Source of the DNA: Acidimicrobiaceae bacterium
GTDB taxonomy: Bacteria > Actinomycetota > Acidimicrobiia > Acidimicrobiales > Acidimicrobiaceae
Direction of reading: 5' to 3'
Length of the DNA stretch: 15,576 bases
Assembly: GCA_013044365.1 (NCBI GenBank)
Contig: JABEUP010000078.1
Coordinates: 1 to 15,576, forward strand
The position numbers and the translations under genes were made by a program. This document shows, piece by piece, positions 8,003 to 14,744 of this stretch. The number at the start of each line of letters is the position of its first letter. Position 1 is the first letter of the stretch. Below the pieces are notes generated by a model. That model had not been told where the DNA came from, made no database searches, and worked only from the letters and a program-made list of their open reading frames with translations.

Positions 8003-8296
8003 TGATTCCGGACAGGACACCGTGAAATTTACCGCTGTTGTGTGGGATGGGTAATAATGTTGGTGGTGGCTGACGGAGCCGAGGCAAATCCCAGGAAATG
8101 CGAATTAAATGCTTTTTGTTTGTGCGATCGCCCAGCTAAGGCAAGCACCCACATCCAATTGCCGCTAAACTGATGGTCAAATGCTGAACAACTGGTACGA
8201 CTTCGGTTATTTCTTTGGCTTGGTACTTCTTGCGCCATATATGTATGGTCGTGAGATCAGCCAAGCTAGCCGCGACTATGAGCCAGACACAGCATC

Positions 8297-8319
8297 AGGA
8301 GGATCTTATGAGCCAATAG
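8297..8319 (+). other. Consensus SD followed by a three-codon ORF in the RNase leader
   Basis: AGGAGG (8297-8302) lies 5 nt before ATG 8308, a better ribosome-binding site than most genes here have. The frame reads Met-Ser-Gln and stops at TAG 8317-8319. After that stop the same frame stays open for 40 codons, from TTG 8320 to TGA 8440-8442, ending 6 nt before the RNase ATG. It may be a regulatory mini-ORF, a small gene broken by a nonsense codon, or a coincidence. Confidence 0.35.
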
Positions 8320-8448
8320 TTGGCTCGGTTTCTGGGCTGGCACGTACGCCATTTTCTTACTGCGTGGATGAAGAATTCGCTTCTAAATGTGGAGAACCTT
8401 TTCCCAAGCGTGCTGCCGGCAAAACAAGATTTAGAAGGGTGATGCCGT

Positions 8449-10272
8449 ATGGCAGACAAGAATCCCTCGTACGATGGTGCGAGATCAACTCAGGGTTCAT
8501 CCGAGGACCAGGTCAGAAATTCGGGCAATTCCAACCAGAGACGGCGACGCCACAGCGGGCCTAATCGGAGAGTCGTTAACCAATCCAGCCAGGAAAATCC
8601 CGATAACGAGCCAACGGGAATAGTTCCGGCGGCTGCTCAAGGCGGTACATCTCCGAGGAGGAGACGCTCTTCCAATCGTGGGTACTCTCGGACATCAGCG
8701 CGGCCTGTAGAGAGCGTTGCCCCTGAACCGGAAGAAGAGACCCCAAAAGTCGCTCCGGGATATATCAACCGATTGCGGTCGACGTTGGGCGGTTCCGCGC
8801 AGGCTAAGAAAGACGGCGGTACTTCGCCGGCAGAAAAGAAGAAACGCCTGGGAATCCTCGGATCCAAAGAGCGGGAGGAGATACTGTCCAAAGGACCGGT
8901 CCAATATAGGACCGAGGAGTTCATGTCAGAATTTGCCGAGATGGACAGCAAGTCGCCACGACGACCGCTGCAAAGATTTGGCCGGCAGCGGAATGGTCGT
9001 CCAGTTGGCAGATATCTGATGTGTGTACATGTCCTGGATGGTGTAACCCAGATCGCAATTCTTGAGGGCAGGACCCTCATTGAGCACTACGTGTCAAAAT
9101 CGGATACCGATCCGAACGCGATAGATGGAAATATTTATCTGGGTAGGGTTACAAATGTGCTTCCCGGTATGGAGGCGGCATTTGTAGATATTGGAACGCC
9201 CAAAAATGCTGTTCTGTACCGTGGCGATGTCAGATATGAACGTGAAGATCTACTCGATACTGACCAGAGATCTGTACGTATTGAACAGCTTCTTCGTCCA
9301 AAACAGACAGTCGTATGCCAAGTTACGAAGAATCCGATTGGGACCAAAGGTGCCAGGCTTACCCAGGAGGTTTCGCTGCCGGGAAGATTTTTGGTATTGA
9401 TACCGAACTCGGAGAGTTACGGAATTTCCAAGCGTCTTCCAGAGGATGAGCGCAAGAGGCTGAGAAAAATACTCGACGATATCAAGCCAGCCGGGTTTGG
9501 ATTGATTGTCCGTACTGCCGCGGAGGGCGCCACTGCGGACGAGCTGCGTCGTGATACCGATCACCTAATCGGCATGTGGGAAAGAATCGAAGAACGGGCA
9601 CGTCTCGCGCATGCTCCAGCGCTGCTATATCAGGAGCCACAGGTCGCCGTACGGGTCATTCGTGAGGAATTCAATCGCAACTACCGCGGAGTGATCATAA
9701 ATGACAGGGATCTCTATGAAGAGGTTTCCATGTACGTCTCTTCGATCTCGCCTGAGCTGGCCGATCGTGTTGAATTCTATGACAAGGATCGTAGGGCACT
9801 GCCTTTATTCGAACAGTTCCATGTTCATGAGCAGCTTCACAAGGCTATCGGAAGAAAGGTGTGGTTGCCCTCCGGTGGATCTTTGGTCATCGACAGAGCA
9901 GAGGCTCTAACGGTAATAGACGTCAATACCGGGAAAAATGTGGGATCACACTCGCTTGAGGAAACAATTCACCGGAACAACCTTGAGGCGGTGGAAGAGA
10001 TTGCCCGTCAACTGAGGCTTCGCGACATTGGCGGGATCATCGTCATCGACCTCATAGACATGATGATCAAAGCCAACCAGGAAGACGTGATGCGGGTGTT
10101 CCGGGCTGCCCTTGCGCGGGATAAAACCAAAACGCAGGTGTTCGATATGTCCGAACTGGGTCTGGTGGAGATGACAAGGCAAAGAGTTTCAGAGGGATTA
10201 GTGGAGTCTTTTTCTTCGGTTTGTCCAACTTGTGAAGGAAGAGGGCTGATTTTTGACCCATCTCTCCTTTAG
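8449..10272 (+). CDS. rne: Ribonuclease E/G family endoribonuclease
   Basis: A 607-aa RNase E/G, the 5'-end-sensing endonuclease that starts mRNA decay and matures rRNA. Residues 1 to ~185 are low-complexity, rich in Arg, Ser, Pro and Glu (clusters such as QRRRRHSG and SPRRRRSS), probably disordered and RNA-binding. The conserved catalytic half follows: an S1-type region from about 187 (GRYLMCVHV; GNIYLGRVTNVLPGMEAAFVDIG), the 5'-sensor/RNase H region, and the DNase I-like subdomain with the metal-binding Asp residues D491 (VIDVNTG) and D534 (IIVIDLIDM). The zinc-link is C592-P-T-C595. The protein stops about a dozen residues later, so there is no C-terminal scaffold. This gives an RNase G-like length with an actinobacterial N-terminal extension; rng would be an equally fair symbol. 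ATG 8449 has GAAGGG 9 nt upstream. Position before rplU-rpmA matches actinobacterial rne. Confidence 0.95.
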   Translation: MADKNPSYDGARSTQGSSEDQVRNSGNSNQRRRRHSGPNRRVVNQSSQENPDNEPTGIVPAAAQGGTSPRRRRSSNRGYSRTSARPVESVAPEPEEETPKVAPGYINRLRSTLGGSAQAKKDGGTSPAEKKKRLGILGSKEREEILSKGPVQYRTEEFMSEFAEMDSKSPRRPLQRFGRQRNGRPVGRYLMCVHVLDGVTQIAILEGRTLIEHYVSKSDTDPNAIDGNIYLGRVTNVLPGMEAAFVDIGTPKNAVLYRGDVRYEREDLLDTDQRSVRIEQLLRPKQTVVCQVTKNPIGTKGARLTQEVSLPGRFLVLIPNSESYGISKRLPEDERKRLRKILDDIKPAGFGLIVRTAAEGATADELRRDTDHLIGMWERIEERARLAHAPALLYQEPQVAVRVIREEFNRNYRGVIINDRDLYEEVSMYVSSISPELADRVEFYDKDRRALPLFEQFHVHEQLHKAIGRKVWLPSGGSLVIDRAEALTVIDVNTGKNVGSHSLEETIHRNNLEAVEEIARQLRLRDIGGIIVIDLIDMMIKANQEDVMRVFRAALARDKTKTQVFDMSELGLVEMTRQRVSEGLVESFSSVCPTCEGRGLIFDPSLL

Positions 10273-10278
10273 TGCGGG

Positions 10279-10284
10279 TACACT
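10279..10284 (+). promoter_or_regulatory. Candidate -10 element for a leaderless rplU transcript
   Basis: TACACT, a good TANNNT match, ends 9 nt before ATG 10294, and no Shine-Dalgarno is visible in the 21-bp rne-rplU gap. TTGACC (10253-10258) lies upstream, but at 20-bp spacing, too far for a standard pair. Transcription from here would start at or within a few bases of the rplU start codon. Confidence 0.35.
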
Positions 10285-10293
10285 GTTACACCT

Positions 10294-10602
10294 ATGTATG
10301 CGGTGATCACAACTGGTGGTAAGCAGGAAAAAGTTTCGCAGGGACAGGTCGTCAATGTTGAGTTGCTCAGCGTTGACGAAGGAGGCGACGTTGTCTTCAA
10401 ACCTATCCTCATTGTGGACGGCGAAGATGTATTTACGGAAGGTTCCGAGCTGAGTGCTGCATCGGTAACTGGGAAAGTGGTTGGTATTGCCAAGGGACCA
10501 AAAGTGGTTGGTTTCAAATACAAATCAAAAGCCAGGTACCGTCGTAAGTGGGGACACAGGCAGAAGTACTCAGTAGTGGAAATCACTGGAATCAACAAGT
10601 AG
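10294..10602 (+). CDS. rplU: 50S ribosomal protein bL21
   Basis: A complete 102-aa bL21, which binds 23S rRNA in the large subunit. The family signature is clear: N-terminal MYAVITTGGKQEKVSQG, a central VVGIAKGPKVVGFKYKSKARYRRKWGHRQ segment that holds the typical K-x-K-x-x-Y-[RK]-[RK]-x-x-G-H-R-Q box, and a C-terminal Ile-rich strand (VVEITGINK). The length is standard. It begins 21 bp after the RNase stop and has no obvious Shine-Dalgarno, unlike its partner rpmA. The rplU-rpmA-obg trio is one of the most conserved bacterial gene strings, and here it is intact. Confidence 0.98.
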   Translation: MYAVITTGGKQEKVSQGQVVNVELLSVDEGGDVVFKPILIVDGEDVFTEGSELSAASVTGKVVGIAKGPKVVGFKYKSKARYRRKWGHRQKYSVVEITGINK

Positions 10603-10677
10603 ATATTTCTACCGGCGCAGTCCGGCGTTACTAATTCGATTGCAGGGATTTAAGATAAAACTCCAAGGAGAGTTTAG

Positions 10678-10941
10678 ATGTCAAAGACTAAGGGCGGTGG
10701 CTCAACCAGAAACGGAAGGGATTCGCAAGCGCAGCGATTGGGCGTGAAGATCTTCGATGGTATGACGGTTAAGTCAGGAGCTATCCTGGTGCGACAGCGT
10801 GGAACGAAGTTTCATCCTGGCGTGAACGTTGGCAAAGGTGGTGACGATACGCTATTTGCCACCTCAGAGGGAAAAGTAAAGTATGGTGAGCATCGCGGTC
10901 GTCGAGTGGTCACTGTTGTCGCTGAAGGTATTTCCAGCTGA
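10678..10941 (+). CDS. rpmA: 50S ribosomal protein bL27
   Basis: A complete 87-aa bL27, whose flexible N-terminus reaches the peptidyl-transferase centre. Its signature N-terminus is present (SKTKGGGSTRNGRDSQAQRLGVK), as are the IxxRQRGTKFHPGxNVGxGxDxTLF core and the VVxGKVxY-like end (TSEGKVKYGEH). The protein begins almost directly with the mature sequence, so there is no sign of the Firmicutes-type cleavable N-terminal extension. ATG 10678 is preceded by AAGGAG at 10665-10670, 7 nt away. It follows rplU by 75 bp, and a strong intrinsic terminator lies 41 bp after its stop. Confidence 0.98.
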   Translation: MSKTKGGGSTRNGRDSQAQRLGVKIFDGMTVKSGAILVRQRGTKFHPGVNVGKGGDDTLFATSEGKVKYGEHRGRRVVTVVAEGISS

Positions 10942-10982
10942 ATTATTCTGCTGTACCAACATTTTAGTTCGGATACCAAGTA

Positions 10983-11024
10983 GACCTCGGAATATCTGCT
11001 TTTGCAGAACTGCCGGGGTCTTTT
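10983..11024 (+). terminator. Intrinsic terminator between rpmA and obgE
   Basis: The two-part hairpin has an outer stem GACCTCGG (10983-10990) with CCGGGGTC (11013-11020), 8 bp with one G-T wobble. The inner stem is TCTGC/GCAGA (10995-10999 with 11004-11008), closing a TTTT loop. A TTTT run follows at 11021-11024, then GACTTT. It sits 41 bp after the rpmA stop and only 14 bp before the obgE ATG, so it should end most rplU-rpmA transcripts, or act as an attenuator in front of obgE. Confidence 0.85.
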
Positions 11025-11038
11025 GACTTTGAGGTTAT

Positions 11039-12313
11039 ATGTCAAATTTTGTTGATAGTGCACAAATTCATGTCAAGGCGGGTGACGGTGGTGCGGGCTC
11101 TATCTCATTTCGACGAGAGGCACATGTTGACAAGGGCGGTCCAGATGGAGGGGATGGCGGCGCTGGCGGAGATGTTTGGCTTCAGGCTACACATAACTTT
11201 ACCTCCCTGTTCATGTTCCGAGACTTTCCTCATCGAGGTGCCGAAAACGGTTCGCATGGGCAAGGCAAAAAGAAGCATGGGATCACAGGAAAAAGTATCA
11301 CTGTAGAAGTTCCCATCGGAACGGTGGTCAAGGATCTTGATGGCCGGTTGGTCGTAGACCTGGACACAGCAGGCGCGAGGTGGCTCGCGGCGAAGGGTGG
11401 ACAGGGAGGTCGTGGTAATACGCGATTTTTGTCGAATTCCAAAAGAGCGCCAAGTTTCGCCGAGCAGGGTGAAGAGGGGGAGGAGTTCTGGTTTAACCTA
11501 GAACTCAAACTTGCCGCCGATATTGCGATCATAGGATTTCCCAATGTCGGAAAATCAACTCTGATCTCGGTTATATCTGCCGCCAAGCCTAAGATCGCAG
11601 ATTATCCGTTTACCACCTTGATACCTAACCTTGGTGTGGTCCGGGTCGGCGATAGGAATGACTCTTCGGAGTTCATCGTTGCTGATATACCTGGTCTAAT
11701 CGAGGGCGCCAGCGAGGGGAAGGGACTAGGACATGAGTTCCTGAGGCATATTGAGAGGGCCAAGGCATTGCTGGTGCTAATCGATCCCTCGCCCACTGCT
11801 CCCTCGGCTCCGGCAGAACAGCTGAACGTTCTGATGAACGAGTTAGAAAAATATATGGCCGATTTAGTCGTTCGGCCGAGATTGGTAGTTGTTTCAAAGA
11901 TAGATACTGTTGACTCTTCACAAATTAAAGACCTTTTAGATAGCGGCTTAGTTTCTTTTGCGGTTTCTTCGGCAACCGGTGAGGGGATAAAAGACCTGGT
12001 CAACCAGATGGAGGCCATGGTAACTGCAACCAGAGAGGTCCCAAAGTTGGTTGAGGACCATATCGTTATTCATCGGCCAATTCCTCAGAATTTTGAAGTC
12101 GTGAAAGATCCTGATGGAATTTTTAGAGTCAAGGGTAGGACGGTGGAGAGAACCGTCGCGATCTCTAATATCACAACGCCCGAGGCAATCGACTATATTC
12201 AATCACGTTTGAAGAAACTCGGTGTCGACCGAGCTCTGAAGCGAAGCGGAGTCCGTGAAGGCGACGAAGTAAGGATAGCTGCCTTCAGTTTTGAGTACCA
12301 GGAGAACTTGTAG
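11039..12313 (+). CDS. obgE: Obg-family GTPase (ObgE/CgtA)
   Basis: Obg is a slow GTPase that binds the 50S subunit and links ribosome assembly to growth state and stress. The 424-aa product has all three domains. The Gly-rich Obg fold (about 1-158) has repeats such as GGPDGGDGGAGG and GGQGGRGNTRF. The G domain has P-loop GFPNVGKST (166-174), G2 threonine region DYPFTTLIPNLG, G3 DIPG (216-219) followed by LIEGASEGKGLG, and G5-like SSATGEG. The C-terminal OCT domain (about 350-418) has the VKGRTVER and GDEVRIAAFSFEY blocks. The G4 box reads S286-K-I-D289 instead of the usual NKxD. A modest GAGG (11031-11034) precedes ATG 11039 by 4 nt, right after the terminator. The TAG stop touches the proB ribosome-binding site. 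Confidence 0.97.
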   Translation: MSNFVDSAQIHVKAGDGGAGSISFRREAHVDKGGPDGGDGGAGGDVWLQATHNFTSLFMFRDFPHRGAENGSHGQGKKKHGITGKSITVEVPIGTVVKDLDGRLVVDLDTAGARWLAAKGGQGGRGNTRFLSNSKRAPSFAEQGEEGEEFWFNLELKLAADIAIIGFPNVGKSTLISVISAAKPKIADYPFTTLIPNLGVVRVGDRNDSSEFIVADIPGLIEGASEGKGLGHEFLRHIERAKALLVLIDPSPTAPSAPAEQLNVLMNELEKYMADLVVRPRLVVVSKIDTVDSSQIKDLLDSGLVSFAVSSATGEGIKDLVNQMEAMVTATREVPKLVEDHIVIHRPIPQNFEVVKDPDGIFRVKGRTVERTVAISNITTPEAIDYIQSRLKKLGVDRALKRSGVREGDEVRIAAFSFEYQENL

Positions 12314-12317
12314 GAGG
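12313..12317 (+). promoter_or_regulatory. Shine-Dalgarno that decides the proB start
   Basis: GGAGG begins at the last base of the obgE stop codon and lies 6 nt before TTG 12324. This favours TTG 12324 over TTG 12291, which would lie inside obgE and add 11 residues that do not resemble ProB. Confidence 0.85.
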
Positions 12318-12323
12318 TTTCAG

Positions 12324-13412
12324 TTGCGACTCGTGGTGAAGCTTGGATCCTCCTCGGTCACTGGTGGTGACGGTTCTATATCACATGGCACTCTTCGTGC
12401 TATAGCCTCACAAATTGCGGCTATCAGAGATCGCGGTCATTTTGCAGTAATAGTCAGTTCGGGCGCAATTGCCGCCGGTTTGAATACCCTGGGAATCGTC
12501 GATAAAAGGCCCTCCGATCTCAGCGTTCTCCAGGCTTTATCTGCAGTCGGACAGTCAAGGTTGATGGCAGCCTACAATCAAGCTCTGGGTGGATTCGGTT
12601 TAATTGCCGGGCAGGTTCTTTTGACTCCTCTGGATTTCATCAACCGTCAGCAATATCTGCATGCCAGACAAACGCTGGAGAAGCTCTTGGAGCTGGGCGT
12701 TATACCGGTAATCAATGAGAACGACGCTGTTGCCGATGACGAGATTCGATTTGGAGATAATGACAGGATCGCAGCGTTGGTGGCAAATCTCATAACTGCT
12801 GATCTGCTTGTACTGCTGACTGACCAAAATGGTGTATATACCTCGGATCCCCGAGTTGACGCTAAAGCATCGTTGGTCGAGGAGATTGACGAGATTTCAG
12901 AGGTTCTTAAGGCCGCTGCAGGCGGACCAGGTACACAAAGGGGATCGGGCGGAATGGCTTCGAAATTGCAGGCGGCATCGATAGCTTCGTGGTCCGGGGT
13001 TGATGTCCTAATTGCAAGCGCAACGAGGGAACTGGTTCTGGTGGAGGCTTGTGACAGAAGACCTGGGTTGGGAACCTATGTCAACAAAAGGAAGGTCCGA
13101 CTAAGCGCACGTAAGCTTTGGATTGCTTTTGCCAATCCATCTGTTGGCAGGGTATTGGTCGACGATGGCGCCAAAAGTGCGATTCTGGAACATTCGAGCT
13201 CACTTCTCAGTATTGGTGTGCATTCGTTTGAGGGATCATTTCTAGAGGATGATCCGGTTGAGGTGTGTGATCTTTATGGAGAGGTGATTGCAAAGGGACT
13301 TGTGCGGGTGTCGGCAGAGGATCTCCGTTTAGCCACTAAGTCTAAGGTTACAGACAGCCAAAGTCCTTCTAGTATTTTGATTCACAGGGATGATTTGGTT
13401 GTGTTGGTCTAG
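12324..13412 (+). CDS. proB: Glutamate 5-kinase
   Basis: ProB phosphorylates L-glutamate to gamma-glutamyl phosphate, the first and normally proline-inhibited step of proline synthesis. From TTG 12324 the product is 362 aa and begins, as the family does, directly with the first beta strand (MRLVVKLGSSSVT). The amino-acid-kinase domain shows VSSGAIAAG (44-52), NENDAV, FGDNDRIAALVA, LLTDQNGVYTSDPR and the GSGGMASKLQAA segment. A C-terminal PUA domain (from about residue 272) has GRVLVDDGAK and VEVCDLYGEVIAKGLVR. So this is the long ProB form with PUA, as in E. coli. The gene follows obgE by 10 bp and is cotranslated or at least cotranscribed with it. proA follows after 54 bp, making a proBA unit. 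Confidence 0.97.
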   Translation: MRLVVKLGSSSVTGGDGSISHGTLRAIASQIAAIRDRGHFAVIVSSGAIAAGLNTLGIVDKRPSDLSVLQALSAVGQSRLMAAYNQALGGFGLIAGQVLLTPLDFINRQQYLHARQTLEKLLELGVIPVINENDAVADDEIRFGDNDRIAALVANLITADLLVLLTDQNGVYTSDPRVDAKASLVEEIDEISEVLKAAAGGPGTQRGSGGMASKLQAASIASWSGVDVLIASATRELVLVEACDRRPGLGTYVNKRKVRLSARKLWIAFANPSVGRVLVDDGAKSAILEHSSSLLSIGVHSFEGSFLEDDPVEVCDLYGEVIAKGLVRVSAEDLRLATKSKVTDSQSPSSILIHRDDLVVLV

Positions 13413-13466
13413 CTAGTTTGGTCAAGTCGATGTGTACAGCAGCGGCTTCCAAGAAGTGGGTATGAA

Positions 13467-14744
13467 ATGTCTGATAGGGAACGCGGCGCTGCTGAAGGTC
13501 TGGAGATCACTCTTTTGGAGCAGGCTAAGCAGGTAAAGGCGGCATCGAGATTACTTGCTCTGGCATCCACCGCGCATAAAAATGAAGCACTTGAGATTTG
13601 CGCCCATCTTCTTACAGCTGGCTCAGATGGAATTCTCGAGGCTAACCGGGTGGATATCAATGTTGCGCAGGCCTCAGGGACTTCCACGGCGGTGATAGAT
13701 CGGCTGATGCTCAGTCAAACCCGGATCGACGCCATGGCCCAAGGGCTAAAGGACGTTGGTGCGCTGGCAGATCCGGTGGGTGAGATTGTGGGCGGCTGGG
13801 TCCGACCGAATGGACTTCAGATCCGCAAAGTTAGGGTGCCCCTTGGCGTTGTGGGAATCATCTACGAGAACCGACCAAATGTAACCTCAGATGCTGCTGC
13901 GCTCTGCCTTAAAAGCGGCAATGCTGCTTTTCTCCGTGGGTCGTCAGGCGCAATTAATTCCAATATAGAGATCTCAAACCTTTTGTCCGCAGGTTTAAAA
14001 AAGGCTGGATTACCCGAGGCAGCAGTGACGCTCGTTCGGGACACTTCTCGGGAGTCGGCGACGGAGTTTATGAAGTTAAGAGGATACATAGATTGCTTAA
14101 TCCCTCGGGGAGGTCCATCGCTAGTTAGCGCGATCGTCGAAAATGCAACGGTTCCTTACGTAATTGATGGGGACGGTAACTGTCACATCTACGTAGATGA
14201 GTCCGCCGATCTGGACCAGGCGGTTGAGATTATCGCTAATGCAAAAGTTCAAAGACCCTCAGTGTGCAACGCAGTTGAAACTGTATTGCTTCACGAAAGC
14301 ATCGCAAGGGAACTGTTGCCAAGGCTTGAGGAGCGGATGTACAATGTTGAGTTTCGGGCGGATTCGAAGTCTCAGTCATATCTGGCAAAGTCGACGTTGG
14401 CAACAGATGATGATTACCAGACCGAATTCCTGGATCTGATCCTAGCCGTAAAGAGTGTCAGCGGACTTGACGAGGCAATAAGCCATATCAGAAAATACGG
14501 GTCGGGGCACTCCGAAGCCATTCTGACCAATGATTACTCCGCATCAAGGCGGTTCATTAAAGAGGTCGATGCCGCGGCGGTATTGGTTAATGCATCCACT
14601 CGATTCGTGGACGGTGGTGAGGTTGGCTTTGGCGCCGAAATCGGCATCAGCACTCAAAAACTGCACGCGCGGGGTCCCATGGGACTAAAGGAATTGACTA
14701 CGGAAAAGTTCGTGATAGAGGGTAATGGTCAGGTAAGAGGGTGA
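13467..14744 (+). CDS. proA: Gamma-glutamyl phosphate reductase
   Basis: ProA reduces gamma-glutamyl phosphate with NADPH to glutamate semialdehyde, the second step of proline synthesis, and is thought to take its unstable substrate from ProB. The 425-aa product belongs to the aldehyde dehydrogenase superfamily. The signature VGIIYENRPNVTSDAAALCLKSGNA lies near residues 130-155, followed by the IPRGGPSLV block and the catalytic Cys C267 in RPSVCNAVE. The C-terminal VNASTRFVDGGEFG-like segment appears as VNASTRFVDGGEVGFGAEIGIS. The length is normal and the frame unbroken. ATG 13467 has a purine-rich AGAAGTGGG about 7 nt upstream. The TGA stop overlaps the GTG start of the next gene by four bases (GTGA). 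Confidence 0.97.
   Translation: MSDRERGAAEGLEITLLEQAKQVKAASRLLALASTAHKNEALEICAHLLTAGSDGILEANRVDINVAQASGTSTAVIDRLMLSQTRIDAMAQGLKDVGALADPVGEIVGGWVRPNGLQIRKVRVPLGVVGIIYENRPNVTSDAAALCLKSGNAAFLRGSSGAINSNIEISNLLSAGLKKAGLPEAAVTLVRDTSRESATEFMKLRGYIDCLIPRGGPSLVSAIVENATVPYVIDGDGNCHIYVDESADLDQAVEIIANAKVQRPSVCNAVETVLLHESIARELLPRLEERMYNVEFRADSKSQSYLAKSTLATDDDYQTEFLDLILAVKSVSGLDEAISHIRKYGSGHSEAILTNDYSASRRFIKEVDAAAVLVNASTRFVDGGEVGFGAEIGISTQKLHARGPMGLKELTTEKFVIEGNGQVRG

Larger units (their letters stand above)
7957..8448 (+). other. 492-bp gene-free region / probable leader of the RNase gene
   Basis: This is the only long stretch in the window without a credible gene. The open frames in it are short, lack similarity I can recognise, or run into the RNase coding sequence. 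It contains a hairpin with TATAAT in its loop just after mrdA (7979-8002), a consensus AGGAGG plus a three-codon ORF (8297-8319), a 9-bp direct repeat TATGAGCCA (8277-8285 and 8307-8315), and the RNase Shine-Dalgarno GAAGGG (8434-8439). E. coli rne has a long 5' leader through which RNase E controls its own mRNA. A comparable role here is an inference from position and length only. I see no recognisable tRNA, riboswitch or remnant of rodA. Confidence 0.6.

Noticed and set aside
8124..8131. GCGATCGC palindrome (core of the cyanobacterial HIP1 repeat)
   Set aside because: It is a single 8-bp occurrence in a non-cyanobacterial context; chance is sufficient.
8029..8238. A 69-codon minus-strand frame in the same gap
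   Set aside because: It is short, unrecognised, and on the strand opposite to every gene in the window. Random frames of this size are expected.
8277..8315. Direct repeat TATGAGCCA, two copies 30 bp apart
   Set aside because: Only two 9-bp copies with unrelated flanks; this is not a repeat array or CRISPR. It is noted only because the second copy contains the mini-ORF start.
8181..8564. A 127-codon plus-strand frame in the mrdA-rne gap beginning MLNNWYDFGYFF
   Set aside because: It has no good ribosome-binding site and no recognisable similarity, and its last 116 bases overlap the RNase coding sequence in another frame. The RNase start at 8449 is better supported. A short membrane peptide cannot be fully excluded.
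12291..12323. Upstream extension of proB from TTG 12291
   Set aside because: It lies inside obgE, adds 11 residues not seen in glutamate kinases, and is upstream of the GGAGG that fits TTG 12324.
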